Assembly (NCBI GenBank): GCA_012841175.1
Contig: DUVG01000032.1
Coordinates: forward strand, 1 to 42,845
Length of the DNA: 42,845 bases
Direction of reading: 5' to 3'
Source: Clostridium sp.
GTDB lineage: Bacteria > Bacillota > Clostridia > Acetivibrionales > Acetivibrionaceae
The notes beneath the pieces are model-generated. The model did no database searches. It had not been told where the DNA came from and was given only the letters and a program-made list of their open reading frames with translations. Position numbers and translations under genes: made by a program. This document shows, piece after piece, positions 7,635-15,532 of this stretch (within the stretch, counting starts at the first letter, position 1; every line of letters starts with the position of its first letter).

Positions 7635-9197
7635 ATGTCCCTTGAACTTATTAGAGAATCTACAAAAATTAATTATCTTACAGGTGAACAGCTATCCCAA
7701 ACAATTGTTGAGCATGATATAATTGTACCAGACATAAATCCTGATGTTTTGCGTATTCTTTTTCTAGATGGAGAAGTTATTGAAAAAAAAACCGAAGCAC
7801 TGCAGGATAAAGTTTCGGTAAAAGGAATTGTAAGGTATAAAATATTATATGTTTCTGATGACAAGGATCAGTCAATTAAAAGTATAAATACTTCATATGA
7901 TTTTAGCCATATTTTTGATGTAGGAAGTTCCAGTTCTAAAATGAAAGCACGAATTAAAAGTGATATAGAACATATTGACTATGAAATTTTAAACGGTAGA
8001 AAGATAAATGTAAAGACAATTGTAAAATTAAAGGCAAAAATATTTAGTGAAACAGAACAAAACTTTGTCAGTGAATTAAAAGGTGTGGAAGATTTACAGG
8101 TACTTAGGAAAAATGTTGATATATACTGTTATCTAGGAGAAAACACATCAAATTATACACTAGATGAAGCATTAGAAATACCAGCAGGAAAACCATCTAT
8201 AAAAGAAATTTTAAGAACAGATGTAAGAATTACCGGTAAGGACTACAAAATAGCAGATGACAAAATAATTGCAAAAGGTGATATAAATATTCTAACTCTT
8301 TATGTTGGAGATACAGAAGAAAGAAGTATCGAATTTATGGAACATGAAATGTCATTTACTCAAGCTTTAGAGTTTCAGGGAATAGGCGAGGATTCGGAAT
8401 GTGATATAGACTATAACATTGAGGAATTTTTCTTTAGTCCTGAGGAAGATAGTGATGGGGAACTTAGAATTTTAAGAAGTGAAGTCAAAGTTTCTATATG
8501 GGCTCAGGCAAATAATAAGAGGAATTTAGAAATTATATCTGATGCATATAGTATGAATTCAAAAATAGACTTTGAAAACCAATTATTTAAAACAAATAAA
8601 GTTGTATGCCAAGATAAAAGTCAGGTGATATTAAAAGAAGTTGTAAAGATAAATGGAGATAATCCAGATATCTTACAAGTATTTAACGTATTATCTAAAC
8701 CTAATTTATTTGAAAGCACCATTTCAGACAGTGGTGTTTCTATAGAGGGAAGTGTAAATAATGGCATACTGTATGTTGCAAACAATAAGGAACAGCCAGT
8801 TTTTTGCCACTACAGCGAAATACCATTTAAGCACAATGTTGAATTAGAGAATGTAAGGGTAGGAATGAATTGTGAAGTGGATTTAGAAGTAGAACATTGT
8901 AATTTTAGCATGGTTTCAGAAAATGAAGTTGAAGTGAGGGTAATTGTAAACGTTAATACAAAGGTATTAGATGAGGTTCAGTACTCTCTCATAACTGAGG
9001 CTACTGAAAATGAAGAAGACAGAGTAGACAGCGACAGCTTTGCAAGTTTGACAGTGTATTTTTCACAACCTGGAGATGACTTGTGGAAAGTTGCAAAAAA
9101 ATATTTGACTACCGTTGAAGATGTGAAGAAATTTAACAAAATAGAGGAAGAAAAGTTGGAGGTAGGAAAACAAATCATCATTCCACGAAAAATTTAA
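7635..9197 (+). CDS. sipL: SipL-like spore morphogenesis protein (SPOCS repeats plus LysM)
   Basis: The 520-residue protein begins with the SPOCS (DUF3794) signature EHDIIVPDINPDVLRILFLDGEV. Related SPOCS-like stretches recur in the middle (about 165-300) and in the second half (about 320-450). Residues about 470-520 form a LysM domain (VYFSQPGDDLWKVAKKYLT, ending GKQIIIPRKI). SPOCS domains plus a C-terminal LysM, located between veg and ispE downstream of yabG, matches SipL. That clostridial protein binds the SpoIVA ATPase and helps build the coat basement layer on the forespore. The start is fixed by AGGAGG eight bases upstream. The gene ends at a strong terminator. Other DUF3794-LysM paralogues exist, so the SipL name depends partly on synteny. 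Confidence 0.85.
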   Translation: MSLELIRESTKINYLTGEQLSQTIVEHDIIVPDINPDVLRILFLDGEVIEKKTEALQDKVSVKGIVRYKILYVSDDKDQSIKSINTSYDFSHIFDVGSSSSKMKARIKSDIEHIDYEILNGRKINVKTIVKLKAKIFSETEQNFVSELKGVEDLQVLRKNVDIYCYLGENTSNYTLDEALEIPAGKPSIKEILRTDVRITGKDYKIADDKIIAKGDINILTLYVGDTEERSIEFMEHEMSFTQALEFQGIGEDSECDIDYNIEEFFFSPEEDSDGELRILRSEVKVSIWAQANNKRNLEIISDAYSMNSKIDFENQLFKTNKVVCQDKSQVILKEVVKINGDNPDILQVFNVLSKPNLFESTISDSGVSIEGSVNNGILYVANNKEQPVFCHYSEIPFKHNVELENVRVGMNCEVDLEVEHCNFSMVSENEVEVRVIVNVNTKVLDEVQYSLITEATENEEDRVDSDSFASLTVYFSQPGDDLWKVAKKYLTTVEDVKKFNKIEEEKLEVGKQIIIPRKI

Positions 9198-9207
9198 AAA
9201 AATTTCT

Positions 9208-9238
9208 AAAACCCTGTCTCTTGCAAGGCAGGGTTTTA
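9208..9238 (+). terminator. Terminator after sipL
   Basis: AAAACCCTG (9208-9216) pairs with CAGGGTTTT (9229-9237). Confidence 0.85.
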
Positions 9239-9257
9239 AGCTGTACTTTTCGCGTTG

Positions 9258-9286
9258 TTGAAAAAGAAATTCATTTTGTATATAAT
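9258..9286 (+). promoter_or_regulatory. Promoter for the ispE operon
   Basis: TTGAAA (9258-9263), a 17-base spacer and TATAAT (9281-9286). Confidence 0.75.
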
Positions 9287-9348
9287 ATATTGAAGTGCTA
9301 TAAAAGCATATAAAGCAAGAACTGATTAACGAAACGAAATGGTGGAAA

Positions 9349-10212
9349 ATGGATAACATTTATTTAAAAGCTAATGCCAAAATTAATTTATCTCTTGATG
9401 TACTAAGGAAAAGAGATGATGGATATCATGAAGTAAAAATGATTATGCAGTCAATAGATCTTCATGATGATGTGTACATTGAAATTATAGATGAGGGAAT
9501 TTGTGTTAGTTGTAACAAACCCTGGGTTCCTTCGGGAAGTGGCAATATTGCATACAAAGCGGCAGAGCTTCTTAAAAAAACATATGGCATTAAAAAAGGA
9601 ATTAAAATAAAAATAATTAAAAATATTCCCGTTTCAGCAGGACTTGCTGGGGGAAGCACAGATGCGGCAGCTGTCATTAAGGGAATTAATAAATTATTTT
9701 CTCTTAATTTAGATCAAAAAGAGTTGATGAAGCTTGGCAAAACCATTGGTGCAGATGTACCCTTTTGCATAAAGGGTGGAACTATGCTCTCAGAAGGAAT
9801 AGGTGAAATATTAACACCTGTTAAACCTTTTAAGAATGTGAATATACTTCTTGTAAAACCTAAAATATTTGTGTCAACAGTCTGGACTTACAAGAACTTA
9901 GATTTAAACAGTATATTAGAAAGGCCAGATATTCCACTGATTATAGAGGCTATTGGCAAAAAAGATATTGAATATGTGGCAAAAAACATGAAAAATGTGT
10001 TAGAGACAGTTACTGTAAAAGAACACATGATTATTGAGGAAATAAAGCAAAAGCTTATAGAGCTTGGAGCTTTAGGAAGTATGATGAGTGGAAGTGGCCC
10101 AACGGTCTTTGGGATATTTGAGAACAAGGAAAAGGCATACTTTGCATATGAAAAAATAAAAAATAACAAATGGGAATGTTTCATAGCAGAAACACTATGT
10201 GAGGAGATGTAG
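9349..10212 (+). CDS. ispE: 4-diphosphocytidyl-2-C-methyl-D-erythritol kinase
   Basis: The 287-residue protein has the GHMP kinase layout: an N-terminal KANAKINLSLDVLRKRDDGYHEV, the ATP-binding glycine-rich PVSAGLAGGSTDAAAVI (from about residue 94), GADVPF, and the C-terminal GSMMSGSGPTVFGIF motif. It phosphorylates CDP-methylerythritol in the non-mevalonate (MEP) isoprenoid pathway in the cytoplasm. Length is typical. ATG at 9349 follows GGTGG. It has its own promoter and is followed five bases later by the GntR gene, so the two are cotranscribed. Confidence 0.97.
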   Translation: MDNIYLKANAKINLSLDVLRKRDDGYHEVKMIMQSIDLHDDVYIEIIDEGICVSCNKPWVPSGSGNIAYKAAELLKKTYGIKKGIKIKIIKNIPVSAGLAGGSTDAAAVIKGINKLFSLNLDQKELMKLGKTIGADVPFCIKGGTMLSEGIGEILTPVKPFKNVNILLVKPKIFVSTVWTYKNLDLNSILERPDIPLIIEAIGKKDIEYVAKNMKNVLETVTVKEHMIIEEIKQKLIELGALGSMMSGSGPTVFGIFENKEKAYFAYEKIKNNKWECFIAETLCEEM

Positions 10213-10217
10213 TATTT

Positions 10218-10898
10218 ATGGCAAGCAAACTTTCAAAGATTAATCTTAATGACTATAAACCTTTAAGGGAAGTTATTTTTAATACATTAAAAGAGGCTAT
10301 CATTTCGGGAGAACTAAAACCAGGAGAGCGTCTAATGGAGGTTAAGCTGGCAGAAAAAATGGGAGTCAGTCGTACACCAGTTAGAGAAGCCATTAGAAAG
10401 TTAGAATTAGATGGTTTAGTTGAAATGCTGCCTAGAAAAGGTGCTCATGTGGCAGAACTCTCTGTTAAAAATATAATGGACGTTTTGGAAGTACGTGCGT
10501 CCCTTGATGGTCTTGCTACTTCTCTTGCTGCTAAAAGGATAAAAGATGAAGAAATAAAAAGTTTAGGTCAAATTCTTTGTCAGTTCAAGTCTTATGCAGA
10601 AAAAGACAATTTGCAGGGAACAATAAAAAAAGATGTTGAATTTCATGATTTGATTTATAGTGCTTCAGGAAATGATAAACTTATTCAAATTGCATGTAAG
10701 CTAAGAGAGCAGATTCAACGATTTAGGGTGATATACTTAAAAGACTACAGCAGCCATGAGGCTTTAATTAAAGAGCATCAAGACATATATGAAGCAATTT
10801 CAAAAAGAGATGGAGAGCAGGCTCGGATTTATGCACAAAAACATATAAAAAAACAAGAGGAGATTATTATTAAAGCTCTTAAAAAGATTAGGGAATAA
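10218..10898 (+). CDS. GntR-family regulator, FadR/FCD subgroup
   Basis: The 226-residue protein has an N-terminal winged helix (about residues 15-80, with GERLMEVKLAEKMGVSRTPVREAIRKLELDGLV, the GntR hallmark) and an all-helical FCD ligand domain (about 90-220). The FCD domain keeps metal- or ligand-binding positions, for example EFHDLI and a late KEHQDI. Such regulators bind small organic acids and control metabolic genes. The start lies five bases after ispE stops, with GAGGAG in the end of ispE as ribosome site, so it is translationally linked. Its target is not evident from the neighbours; the same gene order is seen in related clostridia. Confidence 0.93.
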   Translation: MASKLSKINLNDYKPLREVIFNTLKEAIISGELKPGERLMEVKLAEKMGVSRTPVREAIRKLELDGLVEMLPRKGAHVAELSVKNIMDVLEVRASLDGLATSLAAKRIKDEEIKSLGQILCQFKSYAEKDNLQGTIKKDVEFHDLIYSASGNDKLIQIACKLREQIQRFRVIYLKDYSSHEALIKEHQDIYEAISKRDGEQARIYAQKHIKKQEEIIIKALKKIRE

Positions 10899-10944
10899 TA
10901 GATTAATTGAAACTTTATTTTATTAGAGTTAAGAAGGGGAAAGT

Positions 10945-11688
10945 ATGTTAAACGCAATAATTTTAGCAGGCTCACAATCTGATGAAAGTTGGAGCGGCTT
11001 TAAAAATAAATGCCTTATAGAGATTAATAAAAAAACATTGATTGAATATGTCATTGATGCATTAAAAAATGCTGATGATATAGGAAAAATAGTAGTTGTG
11101 GGTCCTAAAGATGATATAGCAGATGCTATTTTGGGGAAAGTTGATGATATAATAGACTCAAAGGGTTCAATTGTTGAAAATCTTATGAAAGGGATAAGTT
11201 ATTTTGATTCAGAGGAGCATTTATTAGTTTGTTCTTCTGATATTCCTTTACTAACACCAGCTACAATAAATGATTTTGTGAATAAATGCAAAGAAGCAAA
11301 GGGTGATTTTTGCTATCCGGTGGTTGAAAAATCCCTTAACATTAAATTGTATCCTGAACTAGAAAGAACCTATGTTAAAGTGAAAGAAGGAACATTTACA
11401 GGTGGGAATGTTTTTTATATTAAGTCGGCAGTTATTAGATCATCTCTGCCTTTAATTGAAAAGCTTGTGGATTCTAGAAAGAATCCTCTTAAAATGGCCC
11501 GTGTATTTGGTTTTTGGTTTTTTATAAAATTATTATTGGGAAAATTGTCTATAGAAGATGCGGAAAAAAAGGTTTTTAATATTTTAAATATAAAAGCAAA
11601 ATGTATAATTTCAGAACATCCGGAAATAGCAAATGATGTTGATAAATTAAATGATGTAATTGCTGTAAATGCCTATCTAAGTAAATAA
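10945..11688 (+). CDS. MobA-like NTP transferase (nucleotidyltransferase fold)
   Basis: The 247-residue protein begins MLNAIILAGSQSDE, a Rossmann-like NTP-transferase loop. It has LIEINKKTLIEYVIDAL in place of the usual GKPLI substrate stretch and an SSDIPLLTP metal-binding strand (about residues 96-104). This matches the MobA-like NTP transferase group, enzymes that attach a nucleotide to a phosphate or cofactor. The usual basic G-x-G-T-R-L/M loop is modified (GSQSDESWSGF), so the exact substrate, or even activity, is uncertain. ATG at 10945 follows AAGGGGAAAGT. It is likely the last gene of the ispE operon, and a clear terminator follows. Confidence 0.8.
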   Translation: MLNAIILAGSQSDESWSGFKNKCLIEINKKTLIEYVIDALKNADDIGKIVVVGPKDDIADAILGKVDDIIDSKGSIVENLMKGISYFDSEEHLLVCSSDIPLLTPATINDFVNKCKEAKGDFCYPVVEKSLNIKLYPELERTYVKVKEGTFTGGNVFYIKSAVIRSSLPLIEKLVDSRKNPLKMARVFGFWFFIKLLLGKLSIEDAEKKVFNILNIKAKCIISEHPEIANDVDKLNDVIAVNAYLSK

Positions 11689-11698
11689 ATCAGTTAAT

Positions 11699-11742
11699 AA
11701 AAATAAAAGTGCAGTATATAAAATTTTCTGCACTTTTATTTT
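11699..11742. terminator. Bidirectional terminator
   Basis: A 15-base arm ending GTGCAG (to 11714) pairs with CTGCAC... (11728-11742), with A and T tracts on the two sides. It serves the rightward nucleotidyltransferase and the leftward metal-binding gene. Confidence 0.9.
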
Positions 11743-11754
11743 AAAAAAAACAAA

Positions 11755-11961
11755 TTACAAAACTTCATAGCCCATTTTTAATATATGCTTTTTAATTTCT
11801 TCAGGGCTAATATCAGAAGGATTGTATTCCACTTTAAGCTGTTGGCTTTTTAAATCAACTGATGAGTTGGCAATGCCTTTTATTTCTCGCACATTTTCTT
11901 GGATTTTATCAGAACATGCACTACATGATAGTGTAGGAACATTAAAAGCTACTGTCTCCAT
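11755..11961 (-). CDS. Heavy-metal-associated domain protein (CopZ-like)
   Basis: The 68-residue product is a single HMA domain. Its metal site is LSCSACSDKI, the CxxC pair that binds Cu(I) or another soft metal, and it ends ILKMGYEVL. Such proteins ferry copper to P-type ATPases or regulators in the cytoplasm. The ATG at 11961 is chosen because GGGAGG lies just before it; the upstream ATG at 11976 overlaps that ribosome site. No P-type ATPase or copper regulator is adjacent, so it stands alone. Confidence 0.9.
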   Translation of the reverse strand: METVAFNVPTLSCSACSDKIQENVREIKGIANSSVDLKSQQLKVEYNPSDISPEEIKKHILKMGYEVL

Positions 11962-12080
11962 AAAAAAACCTCCCATACTGTTTTTAAATACGTTTTTTAG
12001 TATTCACTTTAGAGATTAAAAACATGTATAAAGAATAAACAAACAATAAATGAAACTGTTATGAGTTACAACAATTGTTA

Positions 12081-12108
12081 TTGATATGAATGGTAAATAT
12101 GATAAAAT
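12081..12108 (+). promoter_or_regulatory. Weak candidate promoter for the AAA/PspA operon
   Basis: TTGATA (12081-12086), 16 bases, then TAAAAT (12103-12108). Confidence 0.35.
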
Positions 12109-12137
12109 AAAAATAAAATTATTTAAATTATTTTAGT

Positions 12138-12188
12138 AGGAGGTTTAAACAAGGGAAACATTCCTGTTTTCCCCTGTTATGTTAATTT
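12138..12188 (+). promoter_or_regulatory. Ribosome site separated from the AAA start by a hairpin
   Basis: A perfect AGGAGG (12138-12143) lies 45 bases before the ATG at 12189, with no ribosome site nearer. Between them 12148-12159 can pair with 12166-12178 (about eleven pairs, one mismatch, one bulge) around a six-base loop. Folding would bring the AGGAGG to about 14 bases from ATG 12189, or about 4 bases from a second ATG at 12179. That second ATG opens only a six-codon frame ending TGA at 12197-12199, overlapping the true start. Confidence 0.55.
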
Positions 12189-13823
12189 ATGTGGTATGAT
12201 AAATTTTTAAGTATATATAAAGCAGGAATATCCCATGAATTTATTCTCTATTTTAATATAAGAGATGTTGTTGATAACTATAGGTTTATTGACAGATACA
12301 TTTATGAGGAATTCATTAAAAGCAGAAATTTTTCCATTGTGGCATTTTATGACATATCTAAAGGATTGACTTTTTTAGAACCTGAAATGGAAAGAGAATT
12401 TAATAAAATCACTTCAAATGTGGTAAAAGATTATATGCATGCAATGCCTTCTAAATTGTTTTACTACATTGATATGGCATTAAAGAGTACAAAAATGGCT
12501 TTATTTGTAGACCATGTAGAAAAAATAATACCATCAGGTGATGTGGGATCAATGTCCATTGAAGAGAGAATGGCACTTATATGGTTATGTGAGTGGTCAA
12601 ACAGTTCAAAAATATCTTCTGTGGGAAGTACTATATTTTTAATGGCAAACACCCTTGCTGAAGTAAATAGCGAAGTGCTAAAGTCAGCTTATAGAATAGA
12701 ACCTATATTAGTGGAACTGCCCAACGAAAAAGAGCGAATAGACTATATACAGTATCTTTTAAAGGACAAAAGTGTTAAGATGGATATTAGCGTTAGTGAT
12801 TTTGCAAAATTGTCCTCTGGACTTAGTAAAAAAGCAATAAAAGATATAAAACTTAAATCTGAAGCTGAAGATGTGCCTATAAGTTTTGAATTTATTAAAG
12901 ATAAAAAGTACTCTGTTTTAAAAAAGGAATATGGAGATGTTTTGGAGTTTATTTATCCAGAGATAGGATTTGACGATATAGGAGGAATGGAGAAGGCCAA
13001 AAACTATCTTTTAAAAAATATTGTTGAACCTATTAGAAAAGGGGATTTAAGAAGAGTTCCAATGGGAATACTTTTGTGTGGACCTTCTGGTACAGGGAAA
13101 ACACTTTTAGTTAATGCTTTAGCAAAGTCAAGTGGTTTTAATTGTGTTAAAATAGATATGTCTAGGATACTAGGTCAGTATGTTGGTGAGAGTGAGAAAA
13201 ACTTTAAAAAGTGTCTATTAGGTGCACAATCACAAGAGCCTGTGATAGTTTTTGTTGATGAGATAGACACTGTTTTTAAAAGAGGAGAAAGTGGAGATAG
13301 TGGAGTTAGTAGAAATATTTTTAATGAATTTTTGCAATTTACCAGTAATACAAATAATAGAGGAAAAGTTATATTTATTGCAGCAACTAACAGGCCGGAT
13401 CTTTTAGATGCAGCACTAAAAAGAGCGGGAAGATTTGATAAAAAAATACCCATATTGTTACCAGAGGAAAAAGAAAGAGCTGAAATATTTAAAATAATAA
13501 TTAACAGATATGGATTTAGTACTGATGTGGAGGATTTTTCTCCTTTTGCAAAAGAGACGGCAAATTACACAGGAGCAGAGATTGAAACAGTTGTCAGAAA
13601 AGCCTATGAGATAGCAAATGAGGAAGATATCAAAGGAAGTGTGCTTACAGAGTATGTACTAAAAGAAGCTATAATACGCTGTAGGCCTAGTACTCAACAG
13701 GTGGAATTTATGACTATGCTAGCCATTAAAGAATGTGATGACAAAGATTTGCTTCCTGAAAAATATAAAAATGTATTAGATGATAGAGGAATTTTATTAG
13801 ATGGGCACAAAAACTTCAAATAA
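12189..13823 (+). CDS. AAA+ ATPase, Cdc48/Vps4-like, with degenerate N-terminal AAA module
   Basis: The 544-residue protein has one intact classic AAA domain (about residues 255-480). It includes IGFDDIGGMEKAKNYL, Walker A GPSGTGKT (298-305), Walker B VFVDEID (Asp357, Glu358), sensor Asn401 in AATNRPD, and arginine fingers near Arg412 and Arg415 in RAGRFD. Residues 1-240 look like a decayed AAA domain: ALFVDHVEKII sits where a Walker B would be and TIFLMANT resembles a sensor strand, but there is no Walker A. The intact domain resembles Cdc48/Vps4 and FtsH types; no protease motif follows. A PspA-family gene starts 74 bases downstream, so a remodelling role on a PspA polymer is a reasonable inference. 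Confidence 0.88.
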   Translation: MWYDKFLSIYKAGISHEFILYFNIRDVVDNYRFIDRYIYEEFIKSRNFSIVAFYDISKGLTFLEPEMEREFNKITSNVVKDYMHAMPSKLFYYIDMALKSTKMALFVDHVEKIIPSGDVGSMSIEERMALIWLCEWSNSSKISSVGSTIFLMANTLAEVNSEVLKSAYRIEPILVELPNEKERIDYIQYLLKDKSVKMDISVSDFAKLSSGLSKKAIKDIKLKSEAEDVPISFEFIKDKKYSVLKKEYGDVLEFIYPEIGFDDIGGMEKAKNYLLKNIVEPIRKGDLRRVPMGILLCGPSGTGKTLLVNALAKSSGFNCVKIDMSRILGQYVGESEKNFKKCLLGAQSQEPVIVFVDEIDTVFKRGESGDSGVSRNIFNEFLQFTSNTNNRGKVIFIAATNRPDLLDAALKRAGRFDKKIPILLPEEKERAEIFKIIINRYGFSTDVEDFSPFAKETANYTGAEIETVVRKAYEIANEEDIKGSVLTEYVLKEAIIRCRPSTQQVEFMTMLAIKECDDKDLLPEKYKNVLDDRGILLDGHKNFK

Positions 13824-13897
13824 ATTTACTATTTACAAAGACCAACATTTATTATAAATTAATGAATAGTAAGAACTATTTTTAAGGAGGAGCATAT

Positions 13898-14638
13898 ATG
13901 GGTTTTTTTAGTAGACTAGGGAGTTTGATAAGAGGTTTTTTTGGAGGTTTGCTAGGAGGCTTGGAGGAGAATAATCCAGACCTTTTATTTGAAGATATAA
14001 AAAATCAAATTAAAAAAGCACGTAAGGAAGCTGAACAGCAGATAATAGAAATTCAGACAAATGCAGAGCTGATAAAGATTGAAATGAAAAATGCAGAAAA
14101 AAATTTGGATGCAGTAAAGGCAAGGATTGAAACTGCTAAAAGGCAAGGAGATAGAGAACTTTTAATAGAATTGCTTATGCATGAAGAAGAATATCAAACT
14201 GTGTATGAAACCCATAAAGCTACTCATGATAACGCAATGAGAGAAGTTGAAGCCATACGAGAAAATTACAAAGTATTTGAATCTGAAATGAATTCAAAAC
14301 TAAATGAATTGAAAACTTTAAAGACTCAAGAAAAAATGGCAAAATTAAAGGAAAATATAAATACTGTTAATGCAAAGTATGCATCTAAAAACAATAAAAT
14401 TGGAAACATAAATGAGAATATGGATAGAGCAAGAGAGATAGTTAATAAAAAAATTGCAAGGGCAAATGCTGTGGAAAGCCTTAATGATGCTAATATAGAT
14501 ATGAAATTAAAGAAATTAGATTTAAATTCTGCACGTGAAAGAGCAAGAGCAAGGGCAGAAGCTATATTAGGTGGAGATAGCGGATTTGAAGTGAAAGAAA
14601 AGGCAGAAAACAAAAAGATAGACCTTAATAAAAATTAG
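13898..14638 (+). CDS. PspA/IM30 (ESCRT-III-like) family protein
   Basis: The 246-residue protein opens with an amphipathic hydrophobic segment (MGFFSRLGSLIRGFFGGLLGGL) followed by long charged helices rich in Lys, Glu and Ala through to about residue 230, the organisation of PspA/Vipp1 proteins. NPDLLFEDIKNQIKKARKEAEQQ is close to the conserved PspA helix 1. These proteins polymerise on the inner face of the membrane and protect or remodel it; structurally they belong with eukaryotic ESCRT-III. AAGGAGGAG gives a strong start. It lies directly downstream of a Vps4-like AAA ATPase and upstream of a membrane protein. A generic coiled-coil protein is the alternative. Confidence 0.8.
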   Translation: MGFFSRLGSLIRGFFGGLLGGLEENNPDLLFEDIKNQIKKARKEAEQQIIEIQTNAELIKIEMKNAEKNLDAVKARIETAKRQGDRELLIELLMHEEEYQTVYETHKATHDNAMREVEAIRENYKVFESEMNSKLNELKTLKTQEKMAKLKENINTVNAKYASKNNKIGNINENMDRAREIVNKKIARANAVESLNDANIDMKLKKLDLNSARERARARAEAILGGDSGFEVKEKAENKKIDLNKN

Positions 14639-14666
14639 CATTTTACAAAGATTAGCATTTTACAAA
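14634..14666 (+). repeat. 17-base tandem duplication across the pspA-like stop codon
   Basis: ATTAGCATTTTACAAA occurs at 14634-14649 and again at 14651-14666, one unit containing the stop codon. It looks like a recent slippage duplication. Confidence 0.85.
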
Positions 14667-14709
14667 AAAAAGATTTATCACAAAAACGAGGGTTGTAGGT
14701 ATAATTATC

Positions 14710-15498
14710 ATGAAGTTTAAATTATTTATTAGTTCATTATTTAATAGTAGAAATATAGGAGCGCTTGTTATTCTTATGATAGTTTCGCTAGTAGCAAATT
14801 CTGAAATTAAGGAAGGGTTGCTTCTTCCCTTTAGTGCTACTTCTATTGCTATATATTTAGCATTGGTAATTCAAAGTTTTACCAGCAAAAAATTTCAAGA
14901 TAAATTTATGAGAAAAATGAAACACAAGAAAATAAAAAAACTTGATAAAGCATGTGCAGTACTAGCAGATGATGCAAAAAGGCATACCAATCCAGCATAC
15001 TATAAAAAGCTGTGCTCTATTATGAATGATAAAAAAGAAATAATGAAGTTATATTACAAAGAGGGTCCAAATTTTTTAAATGAAAAGATAACAGAAAAGA
15101 CCTTAGATTTAGTAATTTCATATATAAAACTTTTAAAAAGCTTTTGTATAAGAAGTAAAGAGCTTGGTTCTATAGATGTAAAACCAGTGCAAGAAAAAAT
15201 AGCAAAAAACACTAGGAAATTAAATTTTACTAGTGATCCAAAGGTACGTGAGAATATAGAAAATATAATTAAAATGGATGAAAAAGTATTATCTAGATTA
15301 AAAGATGAAAAGCTAAGTTTAGAGAGAATAGATACCCGTCTTGATTATATAAAAAGTACAGTATATATGCTAAAACAACAAATAAATTTAAAGATTGAAT
15401 CAGAGGATATGCTAGACAAAATTGAAAGTGCTGTAAATGAAGCCATTGCCCTTGAGAATGTTCTAGATGAAAGAAATAAAAGAAGAATTGAAATTTAA
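14710..15498 (+). CDS. Two-TM membrane protein with long cytoplasmic coiled coil
   Basis: I do not recognise a named family. The 262-residue protein has two hydrophobic segments near the N-terminus (about residues 16-30 and 36-56). A strongly basic stretch follows (KFMRKMKHKKIKKL), then some 190 charged, helical residues with heptad-like spacing to the end. The positive-inside pattern puts the long helical part in the cytoplasm. The ATG follows only a weak AGGT. It sits between the PspA-like gene and the inactive NlpC/P60 lipoprotein gene and is probably cotranscribed with both. A membrane anchor or receptor for the PspA-like polymer is an inference from position only. Confidence 0.75.
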   Translation: MKFKLFISSLFNSRNIGALVILMIVSLVANSEIKEGLLLPFSATSIAIYLALVIQSFTSKKFQDKFMRKMKHKKIKKLDKACAVLADDAKRHTNPAYYKKLCSIMNDKKEIMKLYYKEGPNFLNEKITEKTLDLVISYIKLLKSFCIRSKELGSIDVKPVQEKIAKNTRKLNFTSDPKVRENIENIIKMDEKVLSRLKDEKLSLERIDTRLDYIKSTVYMLKQQINLKIESEDMLDKIESAVNEAIALENVLDERNKRRIEI

Positions 15499-15532
15499 TG
15501 TACAAATATATAAGATGGTTTTGGTGGTTAGA

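Noticed and set aside
15467..15532. Longer N-terminus for the NlpC/P60 lipoprotein
   Set aside because: It overlaps the upstream gene, puts 22 residues before the lipoprotein signal, and ignores the GGTGG site before 15533.
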